DNA of 64,000 nucleotides from Microthrixaceae bacterium (GCA_016702505.1 JADJDU010000001.1:186001-250000); one strand, 5' to 3'; positions 1 to 11,661 are shown, counted from the stretch's first letter. The notes: generated from the letters alone by a model not told the origin. Translations and numbers: made by a program.

Positions 1-699
1 ATCGGGCTCGGTGTCGATGGCGGTACCGGAGATGGTGGTGACCAGGTCACCGGTTCGTACGGCGATCAGCATCACCCGCATGGTCGAGTTTCCTTGTGGG
101 GTGGGGATGGTGAACTCCCCGCTGAGCGCGCCGACCTGGTCGGCTACGTCGGGGAGCTCCCCGGTCGGGGTCGGTGCGACGCTCCCGGTCATGCCGGGGA
201 CCGCAGCCAGGTCGGCCATGGCCGTCGTGGTGCAGTCGGCGAAGGCCTGTTCGCCGATGATGTCGACCATGGCCTGGGCGTTCTCCTCGGAGTCGAACAC
301 GCCCGACGTGGTGGTCAAGGTGAGCCCACCGCCGTCGGAGGTGGCGTACTCGAAGTTGTCCGAGGAGACCTTGGCGACGGTGATCTCGTCGAGGTCCAGA
401 TCACCGCAGGTGTCGAAGACGTTGCTGTCGTTCTCCTCGCCGTTGGGCGTGGACGTCCAGCCGTCGGGCAGGTCATCGAGGGTCAGGTTGGCTGCTTCGG
501 CCCGCTCCTCGGCGGCCGCGGAACTGCTTTCACTTTCGCTTTCGCTTGTGGTGCTCGCCTCGGCACTGGTGGTGGTCGTCTCCGCCTTGGTGGTGGTGGC
601 GGCCGTGTCCTTGTCGGAGCTGCTGTTGCCACAGGCGGTGGTTCCCACCAGCATGACCACGGCGGCGATGGCGGTACGGGTACGTCGTGATATCGGCAT
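1..699 (-). CDS. Secreted lipoprotein of unknown function, C-terminus cut by window edge
   Basis: The reading frame is open from the ATG at 699 to base 1 (233 codons), so the stop lies outside the window. The N-terminus has a basic start, a short hydrophobic stretch and a lipobox-like LVGTTAC. A Thr/Ser/Glu-rich linker follows (repeated TTT and SES), then a folded region beginning RAEAANLTLDDLPDGW with conserved cysteines (FDTCGD, FADCTT). The protein is a paralogue of the lipoprotein at 54213-55148, which has RAEAASLTFDDFPSGW at the same place and the same order of parts. It is probably anchored outside the membrane; the role is unknown. It lies 40 bases downstream of the phosphorylase gene on the same strand. 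No good Shine-Dalgarno was seen. The next upstream in-frame stop excludes a longer start. Confidence 0.8.
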   Translation of the reverse strand, partial: MPISRRTRTAIAAVVMLVGTTACGNSSSDKDTAATTTKAETTTTSAEASTTSESESESSSAAAEERAEAANLTLDDLPDGWTSTPNGEENDSNVFDTCGDLDLDEITVAKVSSDNFEYATSDGGGLTLTTTSGVFDSEENAQAMVDIIGEQAFADCTTTAMADLAAVPGMTGSVAPTPTGELPDVADQVGALSGEFTIPTPQGNSTMRVMLIAVRTGDLVTTISGTAIDTEPD

Positions 700-739
700 G
701 GCCGCGATGATTGCACAGTTGATGGCGGCATGCGGCGTG

Positions 740-3277
740 TCAGGGCCAGGTCAACAGGCCCAGCTCGAGGGGTGTGCTGAGGGCGGGGTGAGCGGGTGAG
801 ACGCGAGCCGTGAACCCGTAGCGGCCTGGCGTGGTACAGGTGATGGAGCCCCGATAGGTGGCCTGGCCATCTGCGTCGGTCGGATCGACAGGTTCGAGGG
901 TGGTGCTGGTGTGGCTGGTGAGCTGATCACCCTGGCCCACGGGTCCGTGTACGAGTTGCACGGCGACGTCGCCAGAGCGCAGGGGGCCCAAGGCCACGGT
1001 GACGCTTACGGTGCGAGTCGACCCCAGGTCAGCGGGGTCATCCTCGGCGTCGACGCCGAGGATGTGCACCTCGGGCCACGCCGCGCTCACCCGACGCTTC
1101 CAATCGGCCAGGTCGCGGGCGATCGCGCCATCGTTGGACTCCATGGTGTCGGCTCCGGCCGCGGTCGGTTCGTAGAGGTCGGTCACGTAGTCGCGGACCA
1201 TCCGTGACGCCACCACCGCCGGGCCGAGCGAGGCCAGGTTGTGCTTCACCCGGCGCAACCAACCTCTGGGAGCGGAGCTACTAGTACCGGCCCGGTCGAA
1301 GAACAGCGGCACCACCTGTCTTTCGAGCAGGTCGAACAGGGCATCGGCCTCCAGCCGGTCGCGTTCGACCTCGTCGGTGATGTCCTCGGCCGAGGGGATT
1401 GCCCAACCGTTCTCACCATCGAACATCTCGTCCCACCAACCGTCGAGGATCGAACAGTTGAGGGTGCCGTTTAGTGCCGCCTTCATGCCACTGGTACCGC
1501 AGGCCTCGTGGGGGCGTCGAGGCGTGTTCAGCCAAACATCGGCGCCCTGGTAGAGCGTGCGGGCCACGGCGATGTCGTAGTCGTCGATGAACACGAAGCG
1601 ATGGCGCACGCCGAGCTCGCGAGCGAAGTCGACGATCTGGCGGATCATCTCCTTGCCGGCGTTGTCGGCCGGATGGGCCTTGCCGGCGAACACGAACTGA
1701 ACCGGTCGGTCGGCATCGAGCAGCAAGGCCTGCAACCGGTCTGCCTGAGCGAGCAGGAGGTTGGCTCGCTTGTAGGTGGCGAAACGGCGGGCGAACCCGA
1801 TGGTCAAGGCATGGGGATCCAGCAACTCGTCGGCCCATGCGGCTTCGGTCGACGTGGTACCCGTAGCCACCGCCCGCCTCCTGACCCGGTCTCGGACCAA
1901 GGCCACCAGTCGAGCTCGGGCCTGTTCCTGCACCCGCCACAACTCGTCGTCGGGCACGTCTACCACCCGTCCCCACGTTTCGGCGTCGGCCTCATCCCAG
2001 TCGGGGAGGACCGAACGAGACAGCAGGTCGCTCATGTCGGCAGAGACCCAGGTGGCGGCGTGAACCCCGTTGGTCACCGATCGGATCGGAACCTCCTCGG
2101 CGGGGATCTGAGGCCAGAGGTCACCGAACATCTCGCGGCTAACGACCCCGTGCAACTTGGCTACGGCGTTGGAACGACCGGCCAGCCGCAATCCCATGAC
2201 CGCCATGTTGAACGGGGAGTCGAGCGGGTTGGTCGGGCGATGACCGAGGGTCATCAGCTCGTCGACGGTGATCCCGACTTCAGCGGCCCAGCCGCCGAAG
2301 TACTTCTCCATCAGCTCCCGGGGAAACTGATCGATCCCGGCCGGGACCGGCGTGTGGGTGGTGAAGATCGACCCGGCCCGCACCGACTCCAGTGCCTCGG
2401 CGAAGGTGAGCCCGCGGTCGACGACGGCCCGTCGGATCCGCTCCAGACCCAAGAAGCCGGCATGGCCCTCGTTGGTGTGGAACACCTGGGAGTCGATGCC
2501 GAGCGCTTCCAAGGCTCGTACCCCACCGATGCCCAGGAGCATCTCCTGCCGCAGGCGGTGTTCGGTGTCGCCGCCGTACAGGCGGTCGGTCACGCCGCGG
2601 AGCTCCTCTGGGTTCTCTTCGACGTCGGTGTCGAGGAGGTAGAGCGGAACTCGACCGACATCGGCGCGCCACACCCGGGCCTCGAGCGGAGCGCCGGCCA
2701 GTTCCACCCGAACCCGAACTCCTTCACACAACGACAGGGCCATGGCCCACGGGTCCTGGTCGGGGAACCGCTCCTCTTGCCAGCCCGCTACCGAAAGGGC
2801 TTGGCGGAAGTAGCCGTGCCGGTAGAAGAGGCCGACTCCCACCAACGGTACGCCCAGGTCGCTGGCGGACTTGAGGTGGTCGCCGGCCAGGATTCCCAGG
2901 CCTCCGGAATATTGCGGGAGGGCCTCGGCGATGCCGAACTCGGGGGAGAAGTAGGCGACTGAACGCAGAGGTGAGTCGGGTCGGGCCTGGAACCATCGGG
3001 GTGATTCCAGGTAGCGGGTGAAGTCGTTGTGGACGTCGTGGAGGTAGCGGATGAAGGCCTGATCGCCAGCCAGGGTGGCCAAGCGATCGGGGTGCACGGT
3101 CCCGAGCAGGGTGACCGGGTCGTGGCGGGTGGTATCCCATGCCTCGGGGTCGACCCAACGGAACAGGTCGCGGGTCCGGTCGTCCCAGGACCATCGAAGG
3201 TTCAACGCCAGGGGTTCGAGCAGCGACAGCGGCTCCGGTAGGCGGGGGCGGACCGTGAAGCTCTTCAGCGCGCGCAC
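740..3277 (-). CDS. glgP: Alpha-glucan (glycogen/maltodextrin) phosphorylase
   Basis: GT35 family enzyme of about 845 residues that releases glucose 1-phosphate from alpha-1,4-glucan in the cytoplasm using pyridoxal phosphate. The N-terminus (RALKSFTVRPRLPEPL, then LNLRWSWDDRTRDLF) resembles the short actinobacterial GlgP type, and the PLP-site region reads HEACGTSGMKAALNG. I chose the GTG at 3277 because the family's N-terminal sequence begins right there. The open frame continues to 3775, but that stretch is antisense to the nitroreductase and not protein-like. The start is divergent from the nitroreductase, leaving about 80 bases for two promoters. Trehalose synthase lies nearby on the other strand, so this is a small glucan/trehalose storage neighbourhood. 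Confidence 0.93.
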   Translation of the reverse strand: MRALKSFTVRPRLPEPLSLLEPLALNLRWSWDDRTRDLFRWVDPEAWDTTRHDPVTLLGTVHPDRLATLAGDQAFIRYLHDVHNDFTRYLESPRWFQARPDSPLRSVAYFSPEFGIAEALPQYSGGLGILAGDHLKSASDLGVPLVGVGLFYRHGYFRQALSVAGWQEERFPDQDPWAMALSLCEGVRVRVELAGAPLEARVWRADVGRVPLYLLDTDVEENPEELRGVTDRLYGGDTEHRLRQEMLLGIGGVRALEALGIDSQVFHTNEGHAGFLGLERIRRAVVDRGLTFAEALESVRAGSIFTTHTPVPAGIDQFPRELMEKYFGGWAAEVGITVDELMTLGHRPTNPLDSPFNMAVMGLRLAGRSNAVAKLHGVVSREMFGDLWPQIPAEEVPIRSVTNGVHAATWVSADMSDLLSRSVLPDWDEADAETWGRVVDVPDDELWRVQEQARARLVALVRDRVRRRAVATGTTSTEAAWADELLDPHALTIGFARRFATYKRANLLLAQADRLQALLLDADRPVQFVFAGKAHPADNAGKEMIRQIVDFARELGVRHRFVFIDDYDIAVARTLYQGADVWLNTPRRPHEACGTSGMKAALNGTLNCSILDGWWDEMFDGENGWAIPSAEDITDEVERDRLEADALFDLLERQVVPLFFDRAGTSSSAPRGWLRRVKHNLASLGPAVVASRMVRDYVTDLYEPTAAGADTMESNDGAIARDLADWKRRVSAAWPEVHILGVDAEDDPADLGSTRTVSVTVALGPLRSGDVAVQLVHGPVGQGDQLTSHTSTTLEPVDPTDADGQATYRGSITCTTPGRYGFTARVSPAHPALSTPLELGLLTWP

Positions 3278-3356
3278 GCTTCGACGGTAGCCATCGGTAC
3301 GGCTGGTTGCCTCCCACGTTGTCGGATGTGGCGCCGAGCCGGGCCAGACTGACCCG

Positions 3357-3959
3357 ATGGCCCAGATCCCGGTACCCGATGACCTGTTGCCCGACCACCC
3401 CGCATCGGAGTCGGTACCCGACGTGATCCGCAACCGTCGGACCTCCTTGGTGGTGGACCCGGCTCGCCCCGTCGACCCTGAGGTGGTCCGAGGGTTGATC
3501 GAGTTGGCCACGTGGGCACCGAACCACAAGCGGACATGGCCGTGGCGGTTCACGGTGTTGACCGGAGAGTCACGATCCCACCTTGGTGAAGCCTTCGCCG
3601 CCGTGGGCGAGTCGCTCGACATGGACCCGATGAAGGTGTCGAGCCAACGGACCAAGTACCTGCGAAGTCCGGTGGTCGTCTTGGTCTGGGTCATCGGAGA
3701 CCCCGATCCGGTGCGCCGCCGAGAGGACCGCGATGCCACCGCCGCCGCGGTCCAGAACCTTCTCCTGGCTGCCACATCGGAAGGGCTGGCCAGCTATTGG
3801 GCATCCATCTCCGACCATTTCCACGCTCCGGCGAGGGCTTTGGCCGGTTTGGACGACAACCACGATTTCGTGGCCCTGATCTACCTCGGTCATCCGATCG
3901 GTCAGGTGGCAGCCCCGCCTCGTCCCGACCCGGAAATCACCTGGCTGGGCCAGCCCTAG
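3357..3959 (+). CDS. Nitroreductase family FMN-dependent oxidoreductase
   Basis: 200-residue protein with the nitroreductase fold signature. An N-terminal helix leads into VIRNRRTSLVVDPARPVD (the conserved RRS/T phosphate-binding region for FMN). ELATWAPNHKRTWPWRF follows, the family's A-x-AP-x-x-x-x-x-PWRF segment, and LLLAATSEGLASYW comes near the C-terminus. Members reduce nitro groups, quinones or related substrates with NAD(P)H; the substrate cannot be told from sequence. The gene starts with ATG 79 bases from the divergent glgP start and ends 11 bases before the trehalose synthase GTG, so the two are probably co-transcribed. Confidence 0.85.
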   Translation: MAQIPVPDDLLPDHPASESVPDVIRNRRTSLVVDPARPVDPEVVRGLIELATWAPNHKRTWPWRFTVLTGESRSHLGEAFAAVGESLDMDPMKVSSQRTKYLRSPVVVLVWVIGDPDPVRRREDRDATAAAVQNLLLAATSEGLASYWASISDHFHAPARALAGLDDNHDFVALIYLGHPIGQVAAPPRPDPEITWLGQP

Positions 3960-3970
3960 GATCACCGTCG

Positions 3971-5642
<1,672 letters not shown>

Positions 5643-5649
5643 GCATCGG

Positions 5650-7482
5650 GTGATGCCGCTGAACGGTTGGCGTCCGTATGCTCTGGATCCGATGGATTCC
5701 GTTGCTCCCGTGCCCGCGCCGCGGGCTCATAGGGTGAGCGACGTGATCCCGCTGGCCGCGGGCGTGATCTTCACCACGCTGGTGCGTCTGGCGGTGACGC
5801 TCGATGCCCGTGCACCTCAGGTGGTGGCCGACGAGACGGCGTACTTGGCTATGGCCCGGTTCAGTGCGGGGGGGCCAGCGTGGAACCTGGCTGACGCCGC
5901 GCCCTACATGCCGCTCTACAGCCTTCTCATAGCGCCAGCCGAGCTGTTCGGGTTCGGCCCTGCGGCAACGTTTCGTTGGGCGGTGGTGGTCAACGTGATG
6001 CTGGCTGGCGTGACCTTCGTGGTGGTGGAGGCCCTGGCTCGTCACCTGGCTGGAATGGGGCGCCCATGGACCGCGGTGGCCGCGGCGCTGGCCGTGTCGA
6101 TGCCTGCCCTGGTACTGGGTTCCGGCCTGGCTTGGTCCGACAACTTGGTGTTGCTGATGTTCCCGCTGGTGTTGGTGAGCGGGCTGAGGCTGCTGAGCGA
6201 GCCGTGTACAGGGCGCGCAGCTGCCTTCGCCGGTACGGCGTTGGTGGGGTACGCGGCCCATGCTCGGTTCCTGCCGGTTCTGGTGGTGGTGCTCGCCACC
6301 CTCGCGGTGCTGGCTCGGAACCGATCGCTGCGACCGACGGTGGTGGCAGTTGGCGCGATCGTGATGGTGGCCGGTGTGGTGGTGGTGAACGTTTGGTCCG
6401 CGTGGCTGGCCGACTCGCTGGGAATGGGGTCCCGGGAGGGCAGCGAGCTGGCGGCTCACATCTCGGTGTCATCGCTGACAACCGCCATTTTCGGACAGGT
6501 CTGGTATCTCACCGTTACCACTGCGGGCTTGGCCTTCCTGGGCGGGTTGGCCCTGGGTCGCTGGTCGTGGGTGGCCGTTCGGAACTCCCGGCGGGGGGAT
6601 CCCACGGCTGGTTCGGGTGTCCGAGGTGATGACGTCGACCGATGGGGTCCAGCGTCGTCCCGGGGCGGATCCGCGGCCGGCACTACTCCGCTCACGGTGT
6701 CCCACCTGGCGTTGACGGTGGCCCTGATCGGGATCTCCTTCGCCACCTCCGCTGGGTACATGGCCGGTCGCCCACGACCCGATCACCTGGTCTACGGCCG
6801 ATACAACGACATGCTGCTGGCTCCGCTGGTCGTCATCGGGTTCGGGGCACTTCTGAGCGCCGGGCGACGGCGTCTGCTCGGCGAGACGGCGATGTCGTTG
6901 GCGGTGACCGCGATCGCAGCCGCCGTGGTGTGGATACCGAACCAGGAACGCCTACGACAGGATTTCGTCCCCTACACGGTGCTGGGGCTGTTGGCCTTGG
7001 ACCCCATGGCCACACAGCGGTTGAGGGTGGCAACCCTGGTGGGTGGAGTGACGATGGTTGTGCTGGTGGCAGCCGCGGCCATCGGGTCCCAGACACGTCG
7101 ACGGCTGGTGCCCACCCTGGTGGCGGCGTTGTTGGTGGTGGCCGGGGTGTGGAGGGCCGACGTTGGACTGGACCGCTACATCGCTGTGGATCCGTCGATA
7201 TCGGCCGATATCGACGCCCTTTTGCCCACTGGGCAGACGATCTCTTGCGTGGACCAATTCGGATGTCCGTTGCTCGAGTTCTATCGGTACCAGTTCTACC
7301 TACCGGAACGGCGCTTCGAGATCGTCTGGTATCCGGACCAGTGGGGTGATGGGGCGGTCATGGCCGGCGTGTCGCCAGAGCAGACCAGCGTGCTTCGGTT
7401 GCAGGGGTACCGGGAGATCTGGCGCTATGAGCCGGGCCAGGCCTCGATCTGGGTCCTCGAGGACGCCCGCATGCCGGGTTGA
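5650..7482 (+). CDS. Polytopic membrane protein, probable GT-C-type glycosyltransferase
   Basis: 610-residue protein with roughly eleven to twelve hydrophobic segments. After the first of them comes a non-cytoplasmic loop containing ADETAYLAMAR. An Asp-Glu pair in the first loop is typical of GT-C polyprenyl-phosphate-sugar transferases of the ArnT/PMT class, which supports but does not prove that assignment. A low-complexity Gly/Ser/Asp-rich loop lies near residues 315-345. The C-terminal soluble part (PTGQTISCVDQFGCPLLEFY) has two cysteines that could pair outside the membrane. GTG 5650 and ATG 5653 are adjacent possible starts, and ATG 5692 is an alternative. The gene follows treS by 7 bases and touches the rhomboid gene downstream. 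Substrate unknown. Confidence 0.7.
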   Translation: MMPLNGWRPYALDPMDSVAPVPAPRAHRVSDVIPLAAGVIFTTLVRLAVTLDARAPQVVADETAYLAMARFSAGGPAWNLADAAPYMPLYSLLIAPAELFGFGPAATFRWAVVVNVMLAGVTFVVVEALARHLAGMGRPWTAVAAALAVSMPALVLGSGLAWSDNLVLLMFPLVLVSGLRLLSEPCTGRAAAFAGTALVGYAAHARFLPVLVVVLATLAVLARNRSLRPTVVAVGAIVMVAGVVVVNVWSAWLADSLGMGSREGSELAAHISVSSLTTAIFGQVWYLTVTTAGLAFLGGLALGRWSWVAVRNSRRGDPTAGSGVRGDDVDRWGPASSRGGSAAGTTPLTVSHLALTVALIGISFATSAGYMAGRPRPDHLVYGRYNDMLLAPLVVIGFGALLSAGRRRLLGETAMSLAVTAIAAAVVWIPNQERLRQDFVPYTVLGLLALDPMATQRLRVATLVGGVTMVVLVAAAAIGSQTRRRLVPTLVAALLVVAGVWRADVGLDRYIAVDPSISADIDALLPTGQTISCVDQFGCPLLEFYRYQFYLPERRFEIVWYPDQWGDGAVMAGVSPEQTSVLRLQGYREIWRYEPGQASIWVLEDARMPG

Positions 7483-7508
7483 CCCCCGGCCCGCTACCGT
7501 GCCCCGTC

Positions 7509-8363
7509 GTGTACCAGCCGATGCAAGCGTGCTACCGCCACCCCGACAATCCGGCGGGGATCATCTGCCAGCGTTGTGACCGGCCGATCTGTCCGCAGTG
7601 CATGAACCAGGCATCAGTGGGGTTCCACTGCCCCGAGTGTGCCCGCAAAGGGGCGCAGAAGGTCTACCGCGGGGTGTCGGCCATGCAGACCCGGCCGATC
7701 CTGACCCAGGTGCTGATCGGGCTCAACGCGGCCGTGTTCGTCCTGGGAGTGGCTGTAGACGGAGGTCGTTCGCTGTCTGGCTCGGCGGGCCGGGTCCACG
7801 CCGAGCTCGGCCTGATCTCGCGTGCGTTCTACCGCGGTGAGGTGATCGGGGTGGCCGAAGGGGAGTGGTACCGGATGCTGACATCCGGCTTCCTCCACTT
7901 TGGGATCGTCCACCTCTTGTTCAACATGTACGCGCTGTGGATCTTGGGTGGAGCGGTCGAGCACATGGCCGGCCGGGCCCGGCTGGCGGTCGGATACGGG
8001 GTGTCCGTGTTGGCCGGGTCGCTCGGGGCTCTCATCCTCTCTCCGGACAGCCTCACCGCAGGGGCATCGGGTGGGGTGTTCGGGCTGATGGGGTTCATCC
8101 TCGTGGCCCAGCGGATTCAAGGGTTGCCGTTCCGGGACTCGCCTCTCATCGGTGTGCTCGCGCTGAACCTGCTGATCACCTTCGGCATGTCGGGAATCTC
8201 GGTGGGTGGTCACATCGGTGGACTGGCCGGCGGGGCGGTGGCCGGGCTGGCCCTGTTCACGCCGGCGCTGCGCCGCCAGGGACCGGCGCTGGGTTACGCC
8301 CTCTGTGCCGGCATCGCCATCGGTTGCCTTGCCGGTGGGGTGGCGGTGGCCAGCGCTGTCTGA
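7509..8363 (+). CDS. Rhomboid-family intramembrane serine protease with N-terminal zinc-binding motif
   Basis: Integral membrane protease of about 284 residues. The N-terminal cytosolic part has a B-box-like zinc site: CYRHPDN, CQRCDRPICPQC, then FHCPECARKG. Six or seven membrane helices follow, with catalytic Ser in TAGASGGVFGLMGF and catalytic His in SVGGHIGGLAGG; the HFGIVHLLFNMYALW segment is the usual His/Asn helix. This architecture is common for actinobacterial rhomboids. The start is uncertain: GTG 7509 is used, but a TTG at 7479 would overlap the previous stop by four bases (TTGA), and ATG 7521 is also possible. None has a clear ribosome binding site. A second, unrelated-looking rhomboid gene is at 55306-55968. 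Confidence 0.88.
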   Translation: MYQPMQACYRHPDNPAGIICQRCDRPICPQCMNQASVGFHCPECARKGAQKVYRGVSAMQTRPILTQVLIGLNAAVFVLGVAVDGGRSLSGSAGRVHAELGLISRAFYRGEVIGVAEGEWYRMLTSGFLHFGIVHLLFNMYALWILGGAVEHMAGRARLAVGYGVSVLAGSLGALILSPDSLTAGASGGVFGLMGFILVAQRIQGLPFRDSPLIGVLALNLLITFGMSGISVGGHIGGLAGGAVAGLALFTPALRRQGPALGYALCAGIAIGCLAGGVAVASAV

Positions 8364-8412
8364 CCCAACTCGCAGCGACGACGAACGTACTGTTCGCCTG
8401 GACCGTTGGGAG

Positions 8413-10389
8413 CTACTTGAAACGGGCGTGGTACTCGGGCTTGTCCATGAAGTACCGGGCTACACCGGAGATGTCGGTGGTCCCGTTGCGCAGCCTGGGT
8501 TCGAGGTAGTCGTAGGTCCCCTGGGGGATGGTGCGCTTGACGGTGCCGTCATAGAGGGCCACCACCGTCACCCCGGCTGTGGTGGCGGTCTTGTACTCGG
8601 GTGATTCGGAGAATCCGGTCATCACCTGACCTCGGCTCATCCCCGCCTTCAGCTTCGCCTCCCAGTAGGCCCGACCGTTGGCGTCGGGAGAGCGGCCCAA
8701 GACGTTGCGGTAGACGAGGTCGACGAACTGGACCGAGTTCAGCGCCCCATACCGCTGTCTGAACTCGTTTGAGGCCGCGAAGTTGTCTGAGATCTTGTTC
8801 AACGACCAGCCAGACCGTCGCTTCTGAACCCAGAACTCCAGGCCAGCCTGGTCGGGGTTGCGGAGGAAGTAGGCCCGGTAAAGGCGAATTGGCTGACGGA
8901 CGTTGGTGTCCATCTCGGTGCCCGACACCAGGTTGGCCAGAAACACCTCTGCCTTCTGTCCACCGGCGATGGCGGCGCTGGCGAGGTTTAGCTCGTTGGT
9001 GTTGGGCTTCCGACGTAGGAGGTCCTGGTAGGACTGGGTGACCAGTTGTGCGGGAGTGGCGAACGGTCCCAGTGGTTTGCTGGGTTCGTTGGGTTGGGTG
9101 GTGGTGCTGGATCGTGACGTTGTCGTCGTTGCGGTGGGGATGGTCGGGGTGGTACCGGCCGCGACCGATGTGGCCTTGGTTCGGATCGTTTCGAGTTGAC
9201 TCCAAAGAAGGTCACCAGGGCAGCTGGTGGATCCGACATCGCGATGACCCACAATCCGCTTGATGGTGGACCCGTCTGGAGCGGTGACGGTGCCCGATGC
9301 CGGCATGGCGTTCTGGCCCAGCTTCCAACCAATCACCTGACCGGCGGCATCGAGCTGGGCCGATGTGGGAGCGACCGCGGCCGGGGTGTCGCCCGGATTG
9401 TGTTGTCCAAGGAAGGAGACGCCGACGCTGTTGGTGTTGAAGCCGGTGGCGTGACCGCCCACGATGGCGCCCTCGATGCTGCCGGTCCGACCCTCCCAGA
9501 TGCGTCCGAACCGGTCGATCACGAAGTTGTAGGCGATGTCGCACCAGCCTCGCGACTGGGTGTGGAACCGGTAGATGGAGGCCAACATCCCCGGCACGTC
9601 GGCCTGGCTGTAGGTGTTGGCGTTGACGGTGTGGTGCACTACGCCGTACTTGACGCCGCCGGCCGCGGTTTTTGGTCCCGAACCGCAATCGTCGTTCTCG
9701 TAGGCCCAACCCTCGGTTTCCCATTCGGAGCGAGGTCTGATCGCTGGCTTGGTGTCGGCCGCTCCGGCGACAGGCATCTGGAAGGCGGTCTGCCACGTCG
9801 TCGGGTCCTGCGGGGGTCGGTACTGCATGGCCTCGATCGTCACGTCGGAGAGGGGGCCGGACGCGACCCTCAGTTCGACACGATCGACGCCTCCTCCGAA
9901 CCAGACCAGGTCCCCAGACGTGTCGTCTCCTGAACCCTCTCCGTCTTGATCCTCCGAGATCCGGCGGCCGGTCCCGTCGGGCCCTTCGGTGGGGTTGGCG
10001 TGGATCTCGTTCCACGCTGTCCATCCCGACGCGCCTAGGCCCCGGATCTCCACCTCCCCGGTTGGGCTGCCCGTCCAGGTGACACCAATGGCCTGGCTCC
10101 CATTGGTGACGTCGACCGACGCAGTCCAGCCCGCCGTAACCGTCGTCGGGATGCTCGATCGGGACCGGGTTGGGCCTACCTCGACACCTCCCGAAGCGGC
10201 AGGCGTGGCGTCGGCGTTGGTGCCGGTGATCCGAATCGTCTGGCTGTCCAGTGTGCCGGCCTCTGGGGCCGGTGCACTGAGGGGGATTCCGCCGATCACG
10301 ACCCAGACTGCGAACGCTGCTGGTACGGCACCGATCATGCGTCGGCGGCGACGGGCGAGCGAGTTCGTCGGTGCGGGGCGGGATCGCAC
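8413..10389 (-). CDS. Secreted PGRP-type N-acetylmuramoyl-L-alanine amidase with C-terminal DUF4214
   Basis: About 658 residues. GTG 10389 is chosen because GGAGG lies five bases upstream and a signal peptide follows (basic RRRRR, then GAVPAAFAVWVVIGG). Residues about 40-200 form an Ig/jelly-roll-like secreted region. An Amidase_2/PGRP domain follows (RSEWETEGW, VVHHTVNANTYSQADVPGML, GGHATGFNTNSVGVSFLG, IVGHRDVGSTSCPG) with the zinc ligands H, H and C in place. A Thr/Ser-rich linker leads to a DUF4214 domain (LYRAYFLRNPDQAGLEFW, FVDLVYRNVLGRSPD). It should cleave the amide bond between MurNAc and L-Ala outside the cell; DUF4214 is often found on surface and adhesion proteins. A glycosyltransferase starts divergently about 60-130 bases away. 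Confidence 0.9.
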   Translation of the reverse strand: MRSRPAPTNSLARRRRRMIGAVPAAFAVWVVIGGIPLSAPAPEAGTLDSQTIRITGTNADATPAASGGVEVGPTRSRSSIPTTVTAGWTASVDVTNGSQAIGVTWTGSPTGEVEIRGLGASGWTAWNEIHANPTEGPDGTGRRISEDQDGEGSGDDTSGDLVWFGGGVDRVELRVASGPLSDVTIEAMQYRPPQDPTTWQTAFQMPVAGAADTKPAIRPRSEWETEGWAYENDDCGSGPKTAAGGVKYGVVHHTVNANTYSQADVPGMLASIYRFHTQSRGWCDIAYNFVIDRFGRIWEGRTGSIEGAIVGGHATGFNTNSVGVSFLGQHNPGDTPAAVAPTSAQLDAAGQVIGWKLGQNAMPASGTVTAPDGSTIKRIVGHRDVGSTSCPGDLLWSQLETIRTKATSVAAGTTPTIPTATTTTSRSSTTTQPNEPSKPLGPFATPAQLVTQSYQDLLRRKPNTNELNLASAAIAGGQKAEVFLANLVSGTEMDTNVRQPIRLYRAYFLRNPDQAGLEFWVQKRRSGWSLNKISDNFAASNEFRQRYGALNSVQFVDLVYRNVLGRSPDANGRAYWEAKLKAGMSRGQVMTGFSESPEYKTATTAGVTVVALYDGTVKRTIPQGTYDYLEPRLRNGTTDISGVARYFMDKPEYHARFK

Positions 10390-10516
10390 GAGGACCTCCG
10401 GGGGTGCCCGGTACGGATAGACGGCACTGGACTCTACCCTTGGCCCCTGTGGCTCGACTGTCACCCCTTTCACCACCGCCGAGCGGACTCTCCGCGTCGG
10501 GTTCGATGTCACGTCG

Positions 10517-11612
10517 TTGCTGGATCGGCCGACCGGGGTTGGGACGTTCACCCGTGAGGTGCTCGATGGTCTCGCCGGTCGAGGTGACGTGGAGGTCACC
10601 GCCTTTGCCGTGACCATGCGTGGTCGTGCTGGACTGAAAGCGGTCGTGCCCGCAGGGGTCGGGGTCAGCGGCCGTACCGTTCCGGCCCGCCTGGCTCGGG
10701 AGATGTGGGCTCGCTGCGATCATCCAGATGCACATCTGTTGGTGGGTGACGTCGACGTGGTCCATGGACCGAACTTCGTGGCTCCCCCCGGGGGCTCGGG
10801 CACGGTCGAGGTGGTCACGGTTCACGACTTGACCGCGGTTCATCACCCTGGCCTGTGCACACCAGATGTGTTGCAGTGGCCGGCCTTGCTGCGACGGGCG
10901 TTGCGCCGAGGGGCATGGGTGCACACGGTCAGCGATTTCGTGGCCGACGAGGTACGAGACGCCTTCCCCGATGCCGACGAGCGGATCGTCGCGGTGGCGA
11001 ACGGCCACCGGGCTCCCGGTCCTGCGACGACTCGCTCCGACGCGGCCCGGGGCCATCACCTGGCTGGATCTGAGGCGTTACGTCTTGGCGGTCGGCACGG
11101 TGGAGCCCCGCAAGGACCTTCCGATGCTGGTCTCGGCCTTCGACGCATTGGCAGCAGATGACCCAGACCTACGACTGGTGATCGCTGGCCCCGACGGTTG
11201 GGGGGCCACGGCGCTCACCGCGGCGATCGACGGTGCGTGGCATCGTCGGCGGATCCGGCGTCTCGGCTGGGTCGACGACGATGCTCGGTGGGCCCTGGTC
11301 CGAGGTGCGTCGGTCGTGGCCTATCCGAGCCGTTACGAAGGTTTCGGGTTGGTGCCGCTCGATGCCATGTCGGTCGGGGTGCCGGTGGTGGCCACGGCGG
11401 CCGGTGCCATCCCGGAGGTGACAGGTGACGCGGCTCGACTGGTCCCCGTCGGTGACCGCGACGCTCTCACCGAGGCCTTGAGGGAGGTGCTGAACGACGG
11501 CGACGTGTCGGCTGGCCTGATCACAGCGGGTAACCAGCGTCACCCGCTGTTCTCGTGGGCCACAACGGTGGGGGGGCTGATGTCTCTCTATCGGGCGGCC
11601 AGCGAGGGCTGA
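10517..11612 (+). CDS. GT4-family glycosyltransferase, frameshifted
   Basis: Cytoplasmic nucleotide-sugar transferase, about 364 residues when joined. The first frame has RPTGVGTFTREVLDGL, VDVVHGPNFVAPP and VVTVHDLTAVHHPGL, up to RIVAVANG near 11004. The second frame takes over by about 11075 with YVLAVGTVEPRKDLPML, VVAYPSRYEGFGLVPLDAM and GVPVVATAAGAIPEV, which is the GT4 donor-binding half. The switch needs one extra base somewhere in 11003-11075. TTG 10517 is the only conventional start in frame, yet the family's N-terminus (LRVGFDVTSLLD) clearly extends upstream to about 10484. Either the start is unusual or another indel lies near 10450-10484, where GTG 10449 is in a different frame. It is flanked by two DUF4214 genes, suggesting surface glycan work. 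Confidence 0.82.
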
Positions 11613-11661
11613 GCAGAACGTCTGAGGACCCGAGCGGCTCTGCCTTTCGGCGGATCCAGGA

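Noticed and set aside
1508..2962. 484-codon plus-strand open frame
   Set aside because: It is exactly antisense to glgP, whose motifs are complete; its own translation has no recognisable motif and is the GC-rich shadow frame.
8383..8395. GAAC-GTACT-GTTC, resembling a LexA box
   Set aside because: The half-sites are five bases apart instead of four, and the site lies between the ends of two convergent genes, so it has no promoter to control.
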